From the NCBI RefSeq assembly GCF_000745975.1, contig NZ_JQKJ01000020.1, positions 1-64,000 of the forward strand: a stretch of 64,000 nt of DNA. The letters run 5' to 3'. The first letter of the stretch is position 1, and the number at the start of each line of letters is the position of its first letter. Source of the DNA: Desulfobacter vibrioformis DSM 8776 (GTDB lineage: Bacteria; Desulfobacterota; Desulfobacteria; Desulfobacterales; Desulfobacteraceae). The notes below the pieces were generated by a model that had not been told where the DNA came from, ran no database searches, and was given only the letters and a program-made list of their open reading frames with translations. This document shows positions 56,936-64,000 of the stretch, piece after piece. A program made the position numbers and the translations under genes.

Positions 56936-58251
56936 CTGTGTATTGGCTGTGAGCATGCATAATCCATTTCAATGTCGATACGTTTGGCGAGCAAAAGGCA
57001 CTCTGTCTCAAAAAATCTGCGCCTGTGCGGTTCTATGATCATGTGTCCTAAAAGCCATGAATCATAGTCTTGGGGCGGCAGGGTTACCCTGTGCCCCGGG
57101 GCGTGGATCAGGTGTATTTTTTTGACCCGGTCATCCTTTTCCACGGCAGCCGTGTTGACGCGTTTTAATACACCATTTTTGCGGGCATGGATACGGAATG
57201 CCACCAGGGGGGCATATGGCCCTTTTTTTTCGTTTTTCCAGGCAACGCCTGCCGCCGCATCCAGGGTCAGCCCTATTATGTCGATGTTGCCCGCTTCCTT
57301 GAGCAGAAAGGGCAGACAGTCTCCGCCGGGCCGCGGGGTCATCTCTATGAGTACGGGCTTTCTGTTTCGCAGGATAAAATCCACCATGCAGACCCCGGTT
57401 TCTATACCCAATGCCCTGGCTGCCCGGTAGAACAGGTCAGAAAGAATTTCATTGGAAGGCGTTTTTGCATCATCATTGTTTTCCGGGCAGATCGCATACC
57501 CGGAAATGGTGCCGAATGGCCGGCTGTCCACCTTTATTTTCCGGGTTTTGCGCAAAATAACGGCCCGGTCTTCTTCCATGAGAAAATCACAGGAAAACTC
57601 AGGACCGGCCACCCATTCTTCGGCCAACATCCGGAATGTGCCGGCATCCGTGGGTTTAAACAATGGATTGCCGGTCCGTGCCGCAAGCCCGTCTGCCACT
57701 GCATTGAACGCGGTATCACACTCTTTTCGGGTCACGCATTTGAATACAAGTTCGCTGCCGGAACCGCAAAAGGGTTTGAGTACAATGCCTGCCGGTAACT
57801 GGTCCAGGAAGTTCAATACCTCAATTTCGGTATTGACCGGGCAGGTTTCGGGACAAGGGATCTGGCATTGTCTCCACAATTGTTTTGAAATAAATTTATC
57901 CCTGCTGTGCCTGACCGCCCCGAGATCGGGGTAGGAAAGCCCCATCTTTTTTGCCAGAATGGATGTGATCTCCATGGATTCGCAGTCAAAACAGGCAATG
58001 CCGGAAAGGGTGATCCCGAAGGTTTTTTTGTGGTGGTTTAATGCCTGAATTGCGGCGTCAATATCACAGATGGGGCATAAAATTTCCTCTCCGTTTTCCG
58101 GACAGGGCTCGGTTGCATTCTGACGAACCTTTGGTTCCGTCAAAAAAAGTGCCTGCCCGGGACGGACATTTCTGATCCACTCAATGTAATCAGATGTGGT
58201 GCCCACCACCAGCACCCGATTTTTTTTAAGCTCACACAGCTTTTCGCCCAT
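56932..58251 (-). CDS. ATP-grasp ligase
   Basis: 439 residues. An N-terminal pre-ATP-grasp domain (about 1-120) is followed by an ATP-grasp domain: GIVLKPFCGSGSELVFK (ATP-binding Lys/Gly loop) and VLIEMTPRPGGDCLPF (metal-binding Glu/Asn-like). It should join a carboxylate to an amine or peptide through an acyl phosphate. The ATG at 58251 is within the GNAT stop region behind GGGAG. Substrates are unknown; the peptide gene at the head of the operon is a candidate. Confidence 0.85.
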   Translation of the reverse strand: MGEKLCELKKNRVLVVGTTSDYIEWIRNVRPGQALFLTEPKVRQNATEPCPENGEEILCPICDIDAAIQALNHHKKTFGITLSGIACFDCESMEITSILAKKMGLSYPDLGAVRHSRDKFISKQLWRQCQIPCPETCPVNTEIEVLNFLDQLPAGIVLKPFCGSGSELVFKCVTRKECDTAFNAVADGLAARTGNPLFKPTDAGTFRMLAEEWVAGPEFSCDFLMEEDRAVILRKTRKIKVDSRPFGTISGYAICPENNDDAKTPSNEILSDLFYRAARALGIETGVCMVDFILRNRKPVLIEMTPRPGGDCLPFLLKEAGNIDIIGLTLDAAAGVAWKNEKKGPYAPLVAFRIHARKNGVLKRVNTAAVEKDDRVKKIHLIHAPGHRVTLPPQDYDSWLLGHMIIEPHRRRFFETECLLLAKRIDIEMDYACSQPIHR

Positions 58252-59188
58252 AATGGCTCCCATGGAGAATAGCCGTGTCCGGCTGGGTGTGAATCTCATA
58301 TGACGGTCTGGGGCTTAAGCGAAACCGTTCTTTCCAGTTAAAACTGCCGCACAGAAAATCCACGGCTTCCATCCGGTTGTGGCAGGCCCATTCCAGGTGG
58401 TGCAGGTTGATCACCTTGGCGATACCGACAAAATCCGGGTGGGTCCCTCCGGCGACAACCGTGCAGGTGTTGTTGAAAACAGCCCCCATGTCCACGGCTG
58501 CAACCTTTCCTTCCACAATGGCTGTGGTGATCCTGAGCATGCCCATATCTTTCAGATACCCTGCAAATCGTTCAAAGGACCGGTAAAACCGCGCATCACT
58601 GAAGTAGGAATCCGATGTAAATGCGGCCATGTTCAAACGGAACATTTCGGCCAGATCCGGCAGGTGATTGTACCGCCAGGTGAGCTGCCGCGCCTCAATT
58701 TTTTTTACATCTGCCTTGAGTTTTTTTCTGCTTTTCCCCGGGAATGACAGCCAGAAATTATCCATGGAAAAATCATAAATCCGGGGGTAAAACAGGTATC
58801 CGGTTTCATCGGGGCAGGTTTGCTCTATGTTGTCAAACAGCGGGTTGGTGCGCAGATACCTTAAATTCAATGGGCCGGGAACGGAGTCGCACAATGCAGT
58901 GAACACCTCCGGGGATTCGGCTATGATCCGGTTCTGCTCCAGCCAGGTTTTACCTTTCCAGGTCTCGCCGGGGAAGAATACGTATTCACCGGTCTCTTCA
59001 ACCAGACTTAATGGAAGAAACCCCACAACCCGGCCCTTGTCCTCGATAAGATGGAAGCTTAAAGGTCTTTTGAATGCGGCGTTAAAACATTGTCTGACTG
59101 CCCAAAGATCAAATATATCCTGGACCGGCCAGTATTTTTCCCAGGCCTGCCGGCAAAGTTCCGGATCTGTAATAATAATGGATTTCAT
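58232..59188 (-). CDS. FemAB/GNAT-like acyl- or aminoacyl-transferase
   Basis: 318 residues. The C-terminal half has a GNAT-like core (M-L-R-I-T-T-A-I-V-E-G-K-V-A-A-V-D-M-G, V-A-G-G-T-H-P-D-F) typical of Acetyltransf_6/FemAB proteins that transfer acyl or amino acids. I chose the ATG at 59188; an upstream in-frame start would run into the SpeD-like gene. It ends 20 bases into the ATP-grasp gene. Confidence 0.7.
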   Translation of the reverse strand: MKSIIITDPELCRQAWEKYWPVQDIFDLWAVRQCFNAAFKRPLSFHLIEDKGRVVGFLPLSLVEETGEYVFFPGETWKGKTWLEQNRIIAESPEVFTALCDSVPGPLNLRYLRTNPLFDNIEQTCPDETGYLFYPRIYDFSMDNFWLSFPGKSRKKLKADVKKIEARQLTWRYNHLPDLAEMFRLNMAAFTSDSYFSDARFYRSFERFAGYLKDMGMLRITTAIVEGKVAAVDMGAVFNNTCTVVAGGTHPDFVGIAKVINLHHLEWACHNRMEAVDFLCGSFNWKERFRLSPRPSYEIHTQPDTAILHGSHYGRKAV

Positions 59189-59198
59189 CGTTATCCAC

Positions 59199-59588
59199 CT
59201 AATGCCGGTAAGTGACGTTGAGCCGGGAAGTTTTCCCGCCGAAATAGTTCTGGGCAAATTCCCGGACCACCTCGGGGTCGTAGACCTTGCATGAAAACAC
59301 ATCCAGATAAGTAACATTGCTCTGATTGGCAAAGTGGGCGGATATCAATGAGGTTTCAATGAGTTGGACCATTGAAAATCCGGCAACCTTTTCGTCCTCA
59401 CCAAAATGAACCACCTGGGTCTCACCAAAGCGTTTCATTTCAATCAGGTCGCACAGTTCCACAACAAAGCGCTTGATCAGTTCAGCATCCCTGATTTTTG
59501 CAGGGTCGCAGTCATAGATGTCAATGGCGGACGCAATGCCCCACACGTCAGGGGCGGTGTCAATTTTCATTACGTTTGCAGCGGTCAT
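59199..59588 (-). CDS. SpeD-like pyruvoyl-dependent decarboxylase with altered substrate site
   Basis: 129 residues of the AdoMet-decarboxylase (SpeD) fold. Ser80, His85 and Cys100 keep the spacing of the catalytic Ser63/His68/Cys83 of the Thermotoga enzyme, so self-cleavage to a pyruvoyl group is expected. Two differences matter: the residue before Ser80 is Thr instead of the usual Glu, and H-T-W-P-E after the His is H-F-A-N-Q, losing the Glu that holds the AdoMet ribose. Some SpeD homologues are known to have become arginine or ornithine decarboxylases. No spermidine synthase is near. GGAGAA precedes the ATG. Confidence 0.82.
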   Translation of the reverse strand: MTAANVMKIDTAPDVWGIASAIDIYDCDPAKIRDAELIKRFVVELCDLIEMKRFGETQVVHFGEDEKVAGFSMVQLIETSLISAHFANQSNVTYLDVFSCKVYDPEVVREFAQNYFGGKTSRLNVTYRH

Positions 59589-59618
59589 GTTTTTTCTCCT
59601 TTAAATTCAAAATGCGGC

Positions 59619-59780
59619 CTACCATTTGTCTTTGGTGTCTGCCGGACGTTTTGGCTTTTTATTCATTTTTTTCCGTCGTTTCTGGTCTTCCTGCTTATCT
59701 TCCCAGTCATACTCTTCGTCGTAACTTTCTTTAAATCTTGGGCTCTTGTCTTTGTTCTGACTAAACTTTTCCCTGGCCAT
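59619..59780 (-). CDS. 53-residue highly charged peptide, first gene of the SpeD/ATP-grasp operon
   Basis: An ATG at 59780 behind AGGAAAGGAAG opens M-A-R-E-K-F-S-Q-N-K and the protein ends D-T-K-D-K-W. It has 18 basic and 13 acidic residues and no Cys, so 31 of 53 are charged. The acidic cluster Y-D-E-E-Y-D-W-E-D is in the middle and a basic tail follows. It is too short for standard gene lists. It lies 30 bases before the SpeD-like gene and about 75 bases after the sigma-54 promoter. It could be a precursor, a carrier peptide for the ATP-grasp ligase, or a small structural protein. Confidence 0.7.
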   Translation of the reverse strand: MAREKFSQNKDKSPRFKESYDEEYDWEDKQEDQKRRKKMNKKPKRPADTKDKW

Positions 59781-59854
59781 GACTTCCTTTCCTCTCTGGT
59801 TTTGGGGCGGCTGTTTTCAGCCGGGTGGGTTGGATTTAATTCCTGAATCTCTTT

Positions 59855-59870
59855 AGCAACCTGTGTGCCA
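59855..59870 (-). promoter_or_regulatory. Sigma-54 promoter of the peptide/SpeD-like operon
   Basis: The minus strand reads TGGCAC-N5-TTGCT, an exact consensus -24/-12 element, 75 bases before the peptide start. A divergent enhancer-binding protein begins 337 bases away, so activator and target face each other across an A/T-rich gap where activator sites can lie. Confidence 0.93.
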
Positions 59871-60206
59871 GTTTTGGCATAAAAAGACAAATGACTATAA
59901 ATACAAATAGTTATAATATTCAATACAATCCATGTGTTAATTTTTTCGGAATATATTTACTTAAAAAAGAAAATAATGAGAAATAATAGCTAAATTGGTA
60001 ATTTTCAGCCGATTTACACTGTGATTATCTATGACATTCTTAAATCAGGACAAAATAATAGACAGCACATCTATAACACGACCACCATGTTATGTCGAGA
60101 TTTAAAACTGATTATAAAAGTATGTTGCTTGTTTTTTGAAATTTTTATACACTTCAGAAAGTTATATAAAATAGTAATATTTTACCGGAAATGGAATGCG
60201 ATTTTT

Positions 60207-61628
60207 ATGCTGATTCGACTGGCATGTGCCATTAAAGAGACAAAAATACGCACTGAGCTTGCAAACAGACTGGCGGAACAGGATGTTCAGCTTCAATTTT
60301 TTAAACCCAGTACCCTTTCCTGGCAGGCCCTTGCCAGGAGCTGCGCCGACGTGTTTATTGTCAGCAGTCCGGCAATTCCCAAACCTGTTGAATCAAGCAT
60401 TTCTCTGCTCAATGAACTGCCGGAAGCGCCCATGACCATTGTGCTGCATAATCGGGAGTCCTCGGAAGAGCATGCCAATCTTCTGGCTTCCGGTGTTGAT
60501 GTGGTGCTTTATTCCGGTATTCCAATGGACAGCCTTTTAGAAGCCCTGGAATCTACGCTGGAATCACGCCGTCAGTTCTATTATGCGGAACGCTTTGACC
60601 GGCGGGGACGTTTTCTGCCCCGGCTCAACGATTTTACCTCTAACAGCCGGGACATGCAGGTATTTCTGGATGAAACCCGGCAGGTGGTGTCCAGCGACGC
60701 CACCATACTGCTGCTTGGGGAAACAGGCGTGGGCAAGGAGCATCTGTCCAAGGCCATTCATGCGGACAGCCACAGATCCACAGGCCCTTTTATTGCCATC
60801 AACATGGCAGCCATTCCCGAACAGCTTATGGAAAGCGAGTTGTTCGGGCATGAGCAGGGGGCCTTTACCGGAGCGGTGCGCTCCCGGCGGGGCGCATTTG
60901 AACTTGCCCATGGCGGCACTATTTTTCTGGATGAAATCGGTGACATGCCCCTGCAGATGCAGACCAAACTTCTCCGGGTGCTGCAGGAACTCGAATTTAC
61001 GCCCGTGGGCGGTGAACAACCGTTATGGGTGGATGTCCGGGTGATTGCGGCCACCAATAAGGACCTTGAGGATGAAGTTGAAAAGGGTAATTTCCGAAAG
61101 GATCTTTATTACCGGCTCGGGGTAATTTCATTAACGCTGCCCCCCTTGAGAAACCGTAAAGAAGATATACCCTCACTGGCCAACCATTTTCTAACCATGA
61201 ACCAGCAGAAATTCGGCAGAAATTTAAAACGTTTTTCCCAGCCAGCCATGGAGGCGATGTGCAACTACCACTGGCCGGGCAATATCCGGGAATTGATGAA
61301 CGTCATTGAACGGGCTGTCCTGCTGTGCAAGTCTGATATGATCACCCTGGAAGAGCTGCCGTCGGTTTTGCATAATGCCAAGCCTGTCCGAATGGGCGGT
61401 ATTGCATCGGCACTTTCCCTGCCCCGGGAATGGGAAACCATGACCCTGCACCAGGTCCGGGATGTCGTGTATGACCAGGTGGAAGCATTGTATCTGACCA
61501 TGGTGCTGAAAAAAACTTGTGGCAAAATCGGAGAAACCGCAAAAATTGCAGGCATTCATCCCAGGGGCCTGTATGCCAAAATGAAAAAACTGGGACTTGA
61601 TAAAGCTGGATTTAAAGCCAAAGGATAG
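60207..61628 (+). CDS. Sigma-54 enhancer-binding protein with non-phosphorylatable receiver-like domain
   Basis: 473 residues. Residues 1-130 look like a receiver domain, but the strand that normally ends in the phospho-Asp reads A-D-V-F-I-V-S-S, so phosphorylation is unlikely. The AAA+ part has G-E-T-G-V-G-K-E (Walker A) and the intact GAFTGA loop, and a Fis-type helix-turn-helix closes the protein (KIGETAKIAGIHPRGLYAK). I chose the ATG at 60207, where the receiver-like domain starts. It most likely controls the sigma-54 promoter facing it. A ligand or another protein may replace phosphorylation as the signal. Confidence 0.88.
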   Translation: MLIRLACAIKETKIRTELANRLAEQDVQLQFFKPSTLSWQALARSCADVFIVSSPAIPKPVESSISLLNELPEAPMTIVLHNRESSEEHANLLASGVDVVLYSGIPMDSLLEALESTLESRRQFYYAERFDRRGRFLPRLNDFTSNSRDMQVFLDETRQVVSSDATILLLGETGVGKEHLSKAIHADSHRSTGPFIAINMAAIPEQLMESELFGHEQGAFTGAVRSRRGAFELAHGGTIFLDEIGDMPLQMQTKLLRVLQELEFTPVGGEQPLWVDVRVIAATNKDLEDEVEKGNFRKDLYYRLGVISLTLPPLRNRKEDIPSLANHFLTMNQQKFGRNLKRFSQPAMEAMCNYHWPGNIRELMNVIERAVLLCKSDMITLEELPSVLHNAKPVRMGGIASALSLPREWETMTLHQVRDVVYDQVEALYLTMVLKKTCGKIGETAKIAGIHPRGLYAKMKKLGLDKAGFKAKG

Positions 61629-61634
61629 TTGTCC

Positions 61635-62225
61635 ATGTATTCGCCCTTTCACTACCAGATTTCTGAATATGACTGTGTGCCCACAGCCATTACCAATGCC
61701 ATCTCCTTTTTGTTCCAACGTAAGGAAATCCCCCCCATGGTTATCCATCATATTTACCTTTACTGCCTTGATACGGTAGGACGGGATTCCCGGTTCGGTA
61801 TTGGCGGCACCAGTAAATATGCCGTACGTCTGGTGGGCAACTGGCTTAATTCTTACCGGATGAAATCCTTTTCCGTTGCCACGCAGTTTCTGGAAAAAGA
61901 ACAGGTTACCATGAAACCGGGCGGGCAGATCGAATCCTGCCTGTCAGAGGGCGGGGTGGTGCTGTGCAATACCCTTTTGACCCCCCGGGATGAACATTAT
62001 CTTATGGTAACGGCCATGGATGACACGTGGATTTACTGCTTTGATTCCTACCGCAGGCAGTCCATCCGAGGCATGAAAGGAACAGTCCGGTTGATTGATG
62101 ACGGAGACGGCCGGTCTGCCAATCTGAAAATAAGGCGGGACTGGGCCAGGCAGGACCAGATGAAACGGTTCTGCCTGGGTCCCATACAGATGCGTGAAAG
62201 TCTTTTAATCTGGCGGACATCTTAA
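61635..62225 (+). CDS. C39-like cysteine peptidase
   Basis: 196 residues with a papain-like C39 pattern: Cys14 in I-S-E-Y-D-C-V-P-T-A, His121 in R-D-E-H-Y-L-M-V and Asp137 in C-F-D-S-Y, in the order Cys, His, Asp. It lacks membrane and ABC domains, unlike exporters that cut bacteriocin leaders. It begins 6 bases after the regulator stop, with AAGGATAG as ribosome site. It may trim the 53-residue peptide or cleave its product; that is inference. Confidence 0.72.
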   Translation: MYSPFHYQISEYDCVPTAITNAISFLFQRKEIPPMVIHHIYLYCLDTVGRDSRFGIGGTSKYAVRLVGNWLNSYRMKSFSVATQFLEKEQVTMKPGGQIESCLSEGGVVLCNTLLTPRDEHYLMVTAMDDTWIYCFDSYRRQSIRGMKGTVRLIDDGDGRSANLKIRRDWARQDQMKRFCLGPIQMRESLLIWRTS

Positions 62226-62232
62226 ATCCGAA

Positions 62233-62622
62233 TCAGGATATAAGGGCCTCCATGCGCTCCTGCGCTTCCTTGCACGCGATGCATTTGGAGGTCACAGGAC
62301 GGACATTGAGCCGTTTGAGGGAGATCTCTTCACCACAGATGTCACAGTATCCATAGGAACCCTCCTCTATTCTTTTAAGCGCGTCTTTGATTTTTTTGAT
62401 CAACCTGCTTTTCCGGCTGTGCAGATGCAAGTTCATGGTGCGGTTGATATCGGCTGCAGTGGAATCAATCAATTCCGTATCCCTGCTGCGTTCCAGCATC
62501 AGTTCTGACACGGCAGAGTCGGCCTGGTCCAGCAGCTCTCTCATGGCGGTGTTCAGCATTTTTTTAAAACGGTCCAGCTCTTCATCGGTGATATGGGGTC
62601 TGTCAATTACTTCGGTGGTCAT
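62233..62622 (-). CDS. dksA: DksA/TraR-family zinc-finger protein
   Basis: 129 residues. A helical coiled coil carries the D-S-T-A-A-D-I-N acidic tip, and the C-terminal C4 zinc finger reads Y-C-D-I-C-G-E-E-I then C-I-A-C-K-E-A-Q-E. It binds the RNA-polymerase secondary channel and may mediate ppGpp response. The gene is convergent with the C39-like gene. Confidence 0.9.
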   Translation of the reverse strand: MTTEVIDRPHITDEELDRFKKMLNTAMRELLDQADSAVSELMLERSRDTELIDSTAADINRTMNLHLHSRKSRLIKKIKDALKRIEEGSYGYCDICGEEISLKRLNVRPVTSKCIACKEAQERMEALIS

Positions 62623-62639
62623 CTTTTTACTCCCAAACG

Positions 62640-62949
62640 TAGGTAAGGCCGCTCAATATGTGGACTTGGGGATGAAAAGTGCCCGGATCGTCGTTAATGC
62701 CCCAACCGCTGTCATCCGGCAGCAGTCAAGTCCGTGTAGGCGGGCAGCTGAATGCCAATGTATAGCAATAACAGTGCCAGGAATATTTACAGCCTATAAT
62801 CCTGAACGTACCAACGCATTAACGCCGGCCAGGACATCTAAGTTCCGATTTTGACAGATTTAACTTTGTCTTTGGACATGCCGCGTCCGCTTTCCTTTTT
62901 CTTAATGCTGTTTTTATTGTTTATGCGCCTCCCAGACAGGCAAAAAAAA
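62640..62949. other. Intergenic region, no gene seen
   Basis: About 310 bases without a supportable gene. A short minus-strand frame near 62850-62930 (N-S-I-K-K-K-E-S-G-R-G-M-S-K-D-K) reads plausibly but has no good start; I do not call it. Confidence 0.4.
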
Positions 62950-62980
62950 ACAGCGGCTGTGCTACCTGCACCGCCGCTGT
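62950..62980 (-). terminator. Intrinsic terminator of larA
   Basis: ACAGCGGC and GCCGCTGT pair, and on the minus strand a run of nine T follows (62942-62950). It lies 15 bases after the larA stop. Confidence 0.88.
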
Positions 62981-62994
62981 CAAAGGTTAAATAT

Positions 62995-64000
62995 TTATTG
63001 TTTTAATATATTGGGTACGGAAAGAGATCCTAATGGAAGTACCGTGATTTTGGCATCTTTACCTTTTTCTTCAAGTGCTTTTTCCAAAGCCGCCTCGACG
63101 CTCTCAAAAGGTTTAATGTGCACGGCTTTTATCTCGTCTTCCGGCAGTTCTGTAACCCCCCAGGTCTGTGCCCAGGTATTTATTTCAGCCATCTTGCCGG
63201 CTTTGTGATAGCCTAACTTATATTCGAGTTTTATCTTTTCAAGAACCTCGTGCGGTGTGCTGCAGGAAGCCATCAGATCAAAGAAAGTTTTCCCGCCTAT
63301 TCCCATTCTGCATTGGGACACGAATATTAATATGCCATCTTCTTTAAGCGCAAGCTTACCATTATCTATCGCTTTTTGAGACTGATAAAGGTCTATATCC
63401 ATTGGATAAGGCGCCACGGAAATGACAATTTCAGCTTTTTCTTCTATATCAACACAAAATACTTTTTTGGCACTGTCTATGGCAGCATAAAAGGCGCCTA
63501 CAAGATCTCCGCATGTGGTTTCATATACATTATGGTCTTTATCTAAAATCGTCATAATGGAAAACACTTGAATGTCTTTTAATACATTCATGGCATCCAT
63601 CATATCTTCATGTACGGGGTTGCCGTCCAATGCAAGGGCTTTTGCACTTTTATTTAAAGCCAGCTTGTGGTTTTGCGTTATGGTCTCATAGGATGCCACA
63701 CCAGGTAAGAAGCCTTTTCTGCCACCTGTATATCCGGCAAAATAGTGGGGTTCCACAGAACCGATAACTACCGTTTTTTTAGCTTCTGCTACAATTTTAT
63801 TAAGGTACATCTCAGTACCGTTTGTAGATTTACCTAGATAGACCATCTCATCATTTTTAGCATCATGTGCCCATATTCTATCTTTGGCTTTGAGGTCCTG
63901 ATAAATCTCTTTGCCAAAAATGTATTCGTATTCCTCATCATTCGGAGCTCTGTGAGCACCGGTAGCGATGATGAAATAGATATCTTTATCTTTTATATCA
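62995..64000 (-). CDS. larA: LarA-family nickel-dependent racemase, 5' end outside the window
   Basis: 335 codons visible, running off the right edge. The family motifs are I-A-T-G-A-H-R-A-P near the edge and Y-F-A-G-Y-T-G-G-R-K-G-F-L-P-G, which hold the NPN-nickel cofactor and its Lys. The true lactate racemase pattern (ATGTHR) has Ala for Thr, so another 2-hydroxy acid substrate is possible. Codon use (TTT, ATA, CTT, TTA rich) is clearly more A/T-rich than that of the neighbouring genes, a sign of transfer. No larB, larC or larE is in the window. Confidence 0.85.
   Translation of the reverse strand, partial: DIKDKDIYFIIATGAHRAPNDEEYEYIFGKEIYQDLKAKDRIWAHDAKNDEMVYLGKSTNGTEMYLNKIVAEAKKTVVIGSVEPHYFAGYTGGRKGFLPGVASYETITQNHKLALNKSAKALALDGNPVHEDMMDAMNVLKDIQVFSIMTILDKDHNVYETTCGDLVGAFYAAIDSAKKVFCVDIEEKAEIVISVAPYPMDIDLYQSQKAIDNGKLALKEDGILIFVSQCRMGIGGKTFFDLMASCSTPHEVLEKIKLEYKLGYHKAGKMAEINTWAQTWGVTELPEDEIKAVHIKPFESVEAALEKALEEKGKDAKITVLPLGSLSVPNILKQ

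Noticed and set aside
62850-62930. Short minus-strand frame ending K-V-K-S-V-K-I-G-T
   Set aside because: Plausible composition but there is no start codon in frame near the GGAGG, and it is under 30 codons.

Overview
The window looks like a chromosome segment from a sulfate-reducing desulfobacterial (Desulfobacteraceae-like) bacterium. The evidence is a heme block of the sulfate-reducer/archaeal type (ahbC-hemB-ahbD), a DsrP-like quinone-interacting membrane protein, LPS genes (kdsA, kdsC, lptCAB), a pyrophosphate-dependent phosphofructokinase and heavy use of sigma-54 (rpoN, two enhancer-binding proteins and two near-perfect -24/-12 promoters). The assignment is inferred from gene content; no rRNA gene is present.

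Layout. 1-3.2 kb is a decayed, repeat-rich accessory stretch: a frameshifted gene at the window edge, a substrate-binding protein whose signal peptide is out of frame by one base in a G6/C6 run, a block of nested palindromes, about 1 kb without a gene, tRNA-Pro(GGG) and scraps of a second proA. 3.2-8.6 kb holds an ABC importer operon of the TrpXYZ/DUF534 type with a duplicated binding protein and an inserted STAS-domain gene, then a VOC protein. 8.6-21.8 kb is leftward: proBA, an ABC exporter with a TPR protein, pilA with its sigma-54 promoter and a PilR-like activator, pyrBC, lepB, a homocysteine-biosynthesis family protein and an M23 peptidase.

22-31.5 kb is rightward housekeeping: kdsA-kdsC-lptC-lptA-lptB-rpoN-hpf-ptsN-rapZ-EIIA, then gap-tpiA-secG-tRNA-Leu and an unlisted 58-residue Cys protein. 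31.5-36.5 kb has a ClpX-like ATPase and the siroheme-dependent heme genes. 36.6-50.5 kb is signalling and energy metabolism: two diguanylate cyclases, a CZB chemoreceptor, a MalT-ATPase/SARP regulator beside an orphan dsrP, PPi-phosphofructokinase, ftsY and a HigBA-like pair.

50.6-64 kb is accessory again: a cation/proton antiporter, a Tat-type superoxide dismutase, four small proteins (three of them Cys-containing or Cys-rich), a DUF4160/DUF2442 relic pair and then the most interesting locus, 55.7-62.2 kb. There a sigma-54 promoter drives a leftward operon: a 53-residue highly charged peptide, a SpeD-like pyruvoyl decarboxylase whose ribose-binding motif is changed, a FemAB/GNAT-like transferase, an ATP-grasp ligase and a fold-III PLP decarboxylase. 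Divergently there is an enhancer-binding protein with a receiver-like domain lacking its phospho-Asp, followed by a C39-like cysteine peptidase. No spermidine synthase is present. I propose this is an undescribed peptide-linked or polyamine-like small-molecule pathway. The window ends in a lower-GC larA homologue that runs off the edge.
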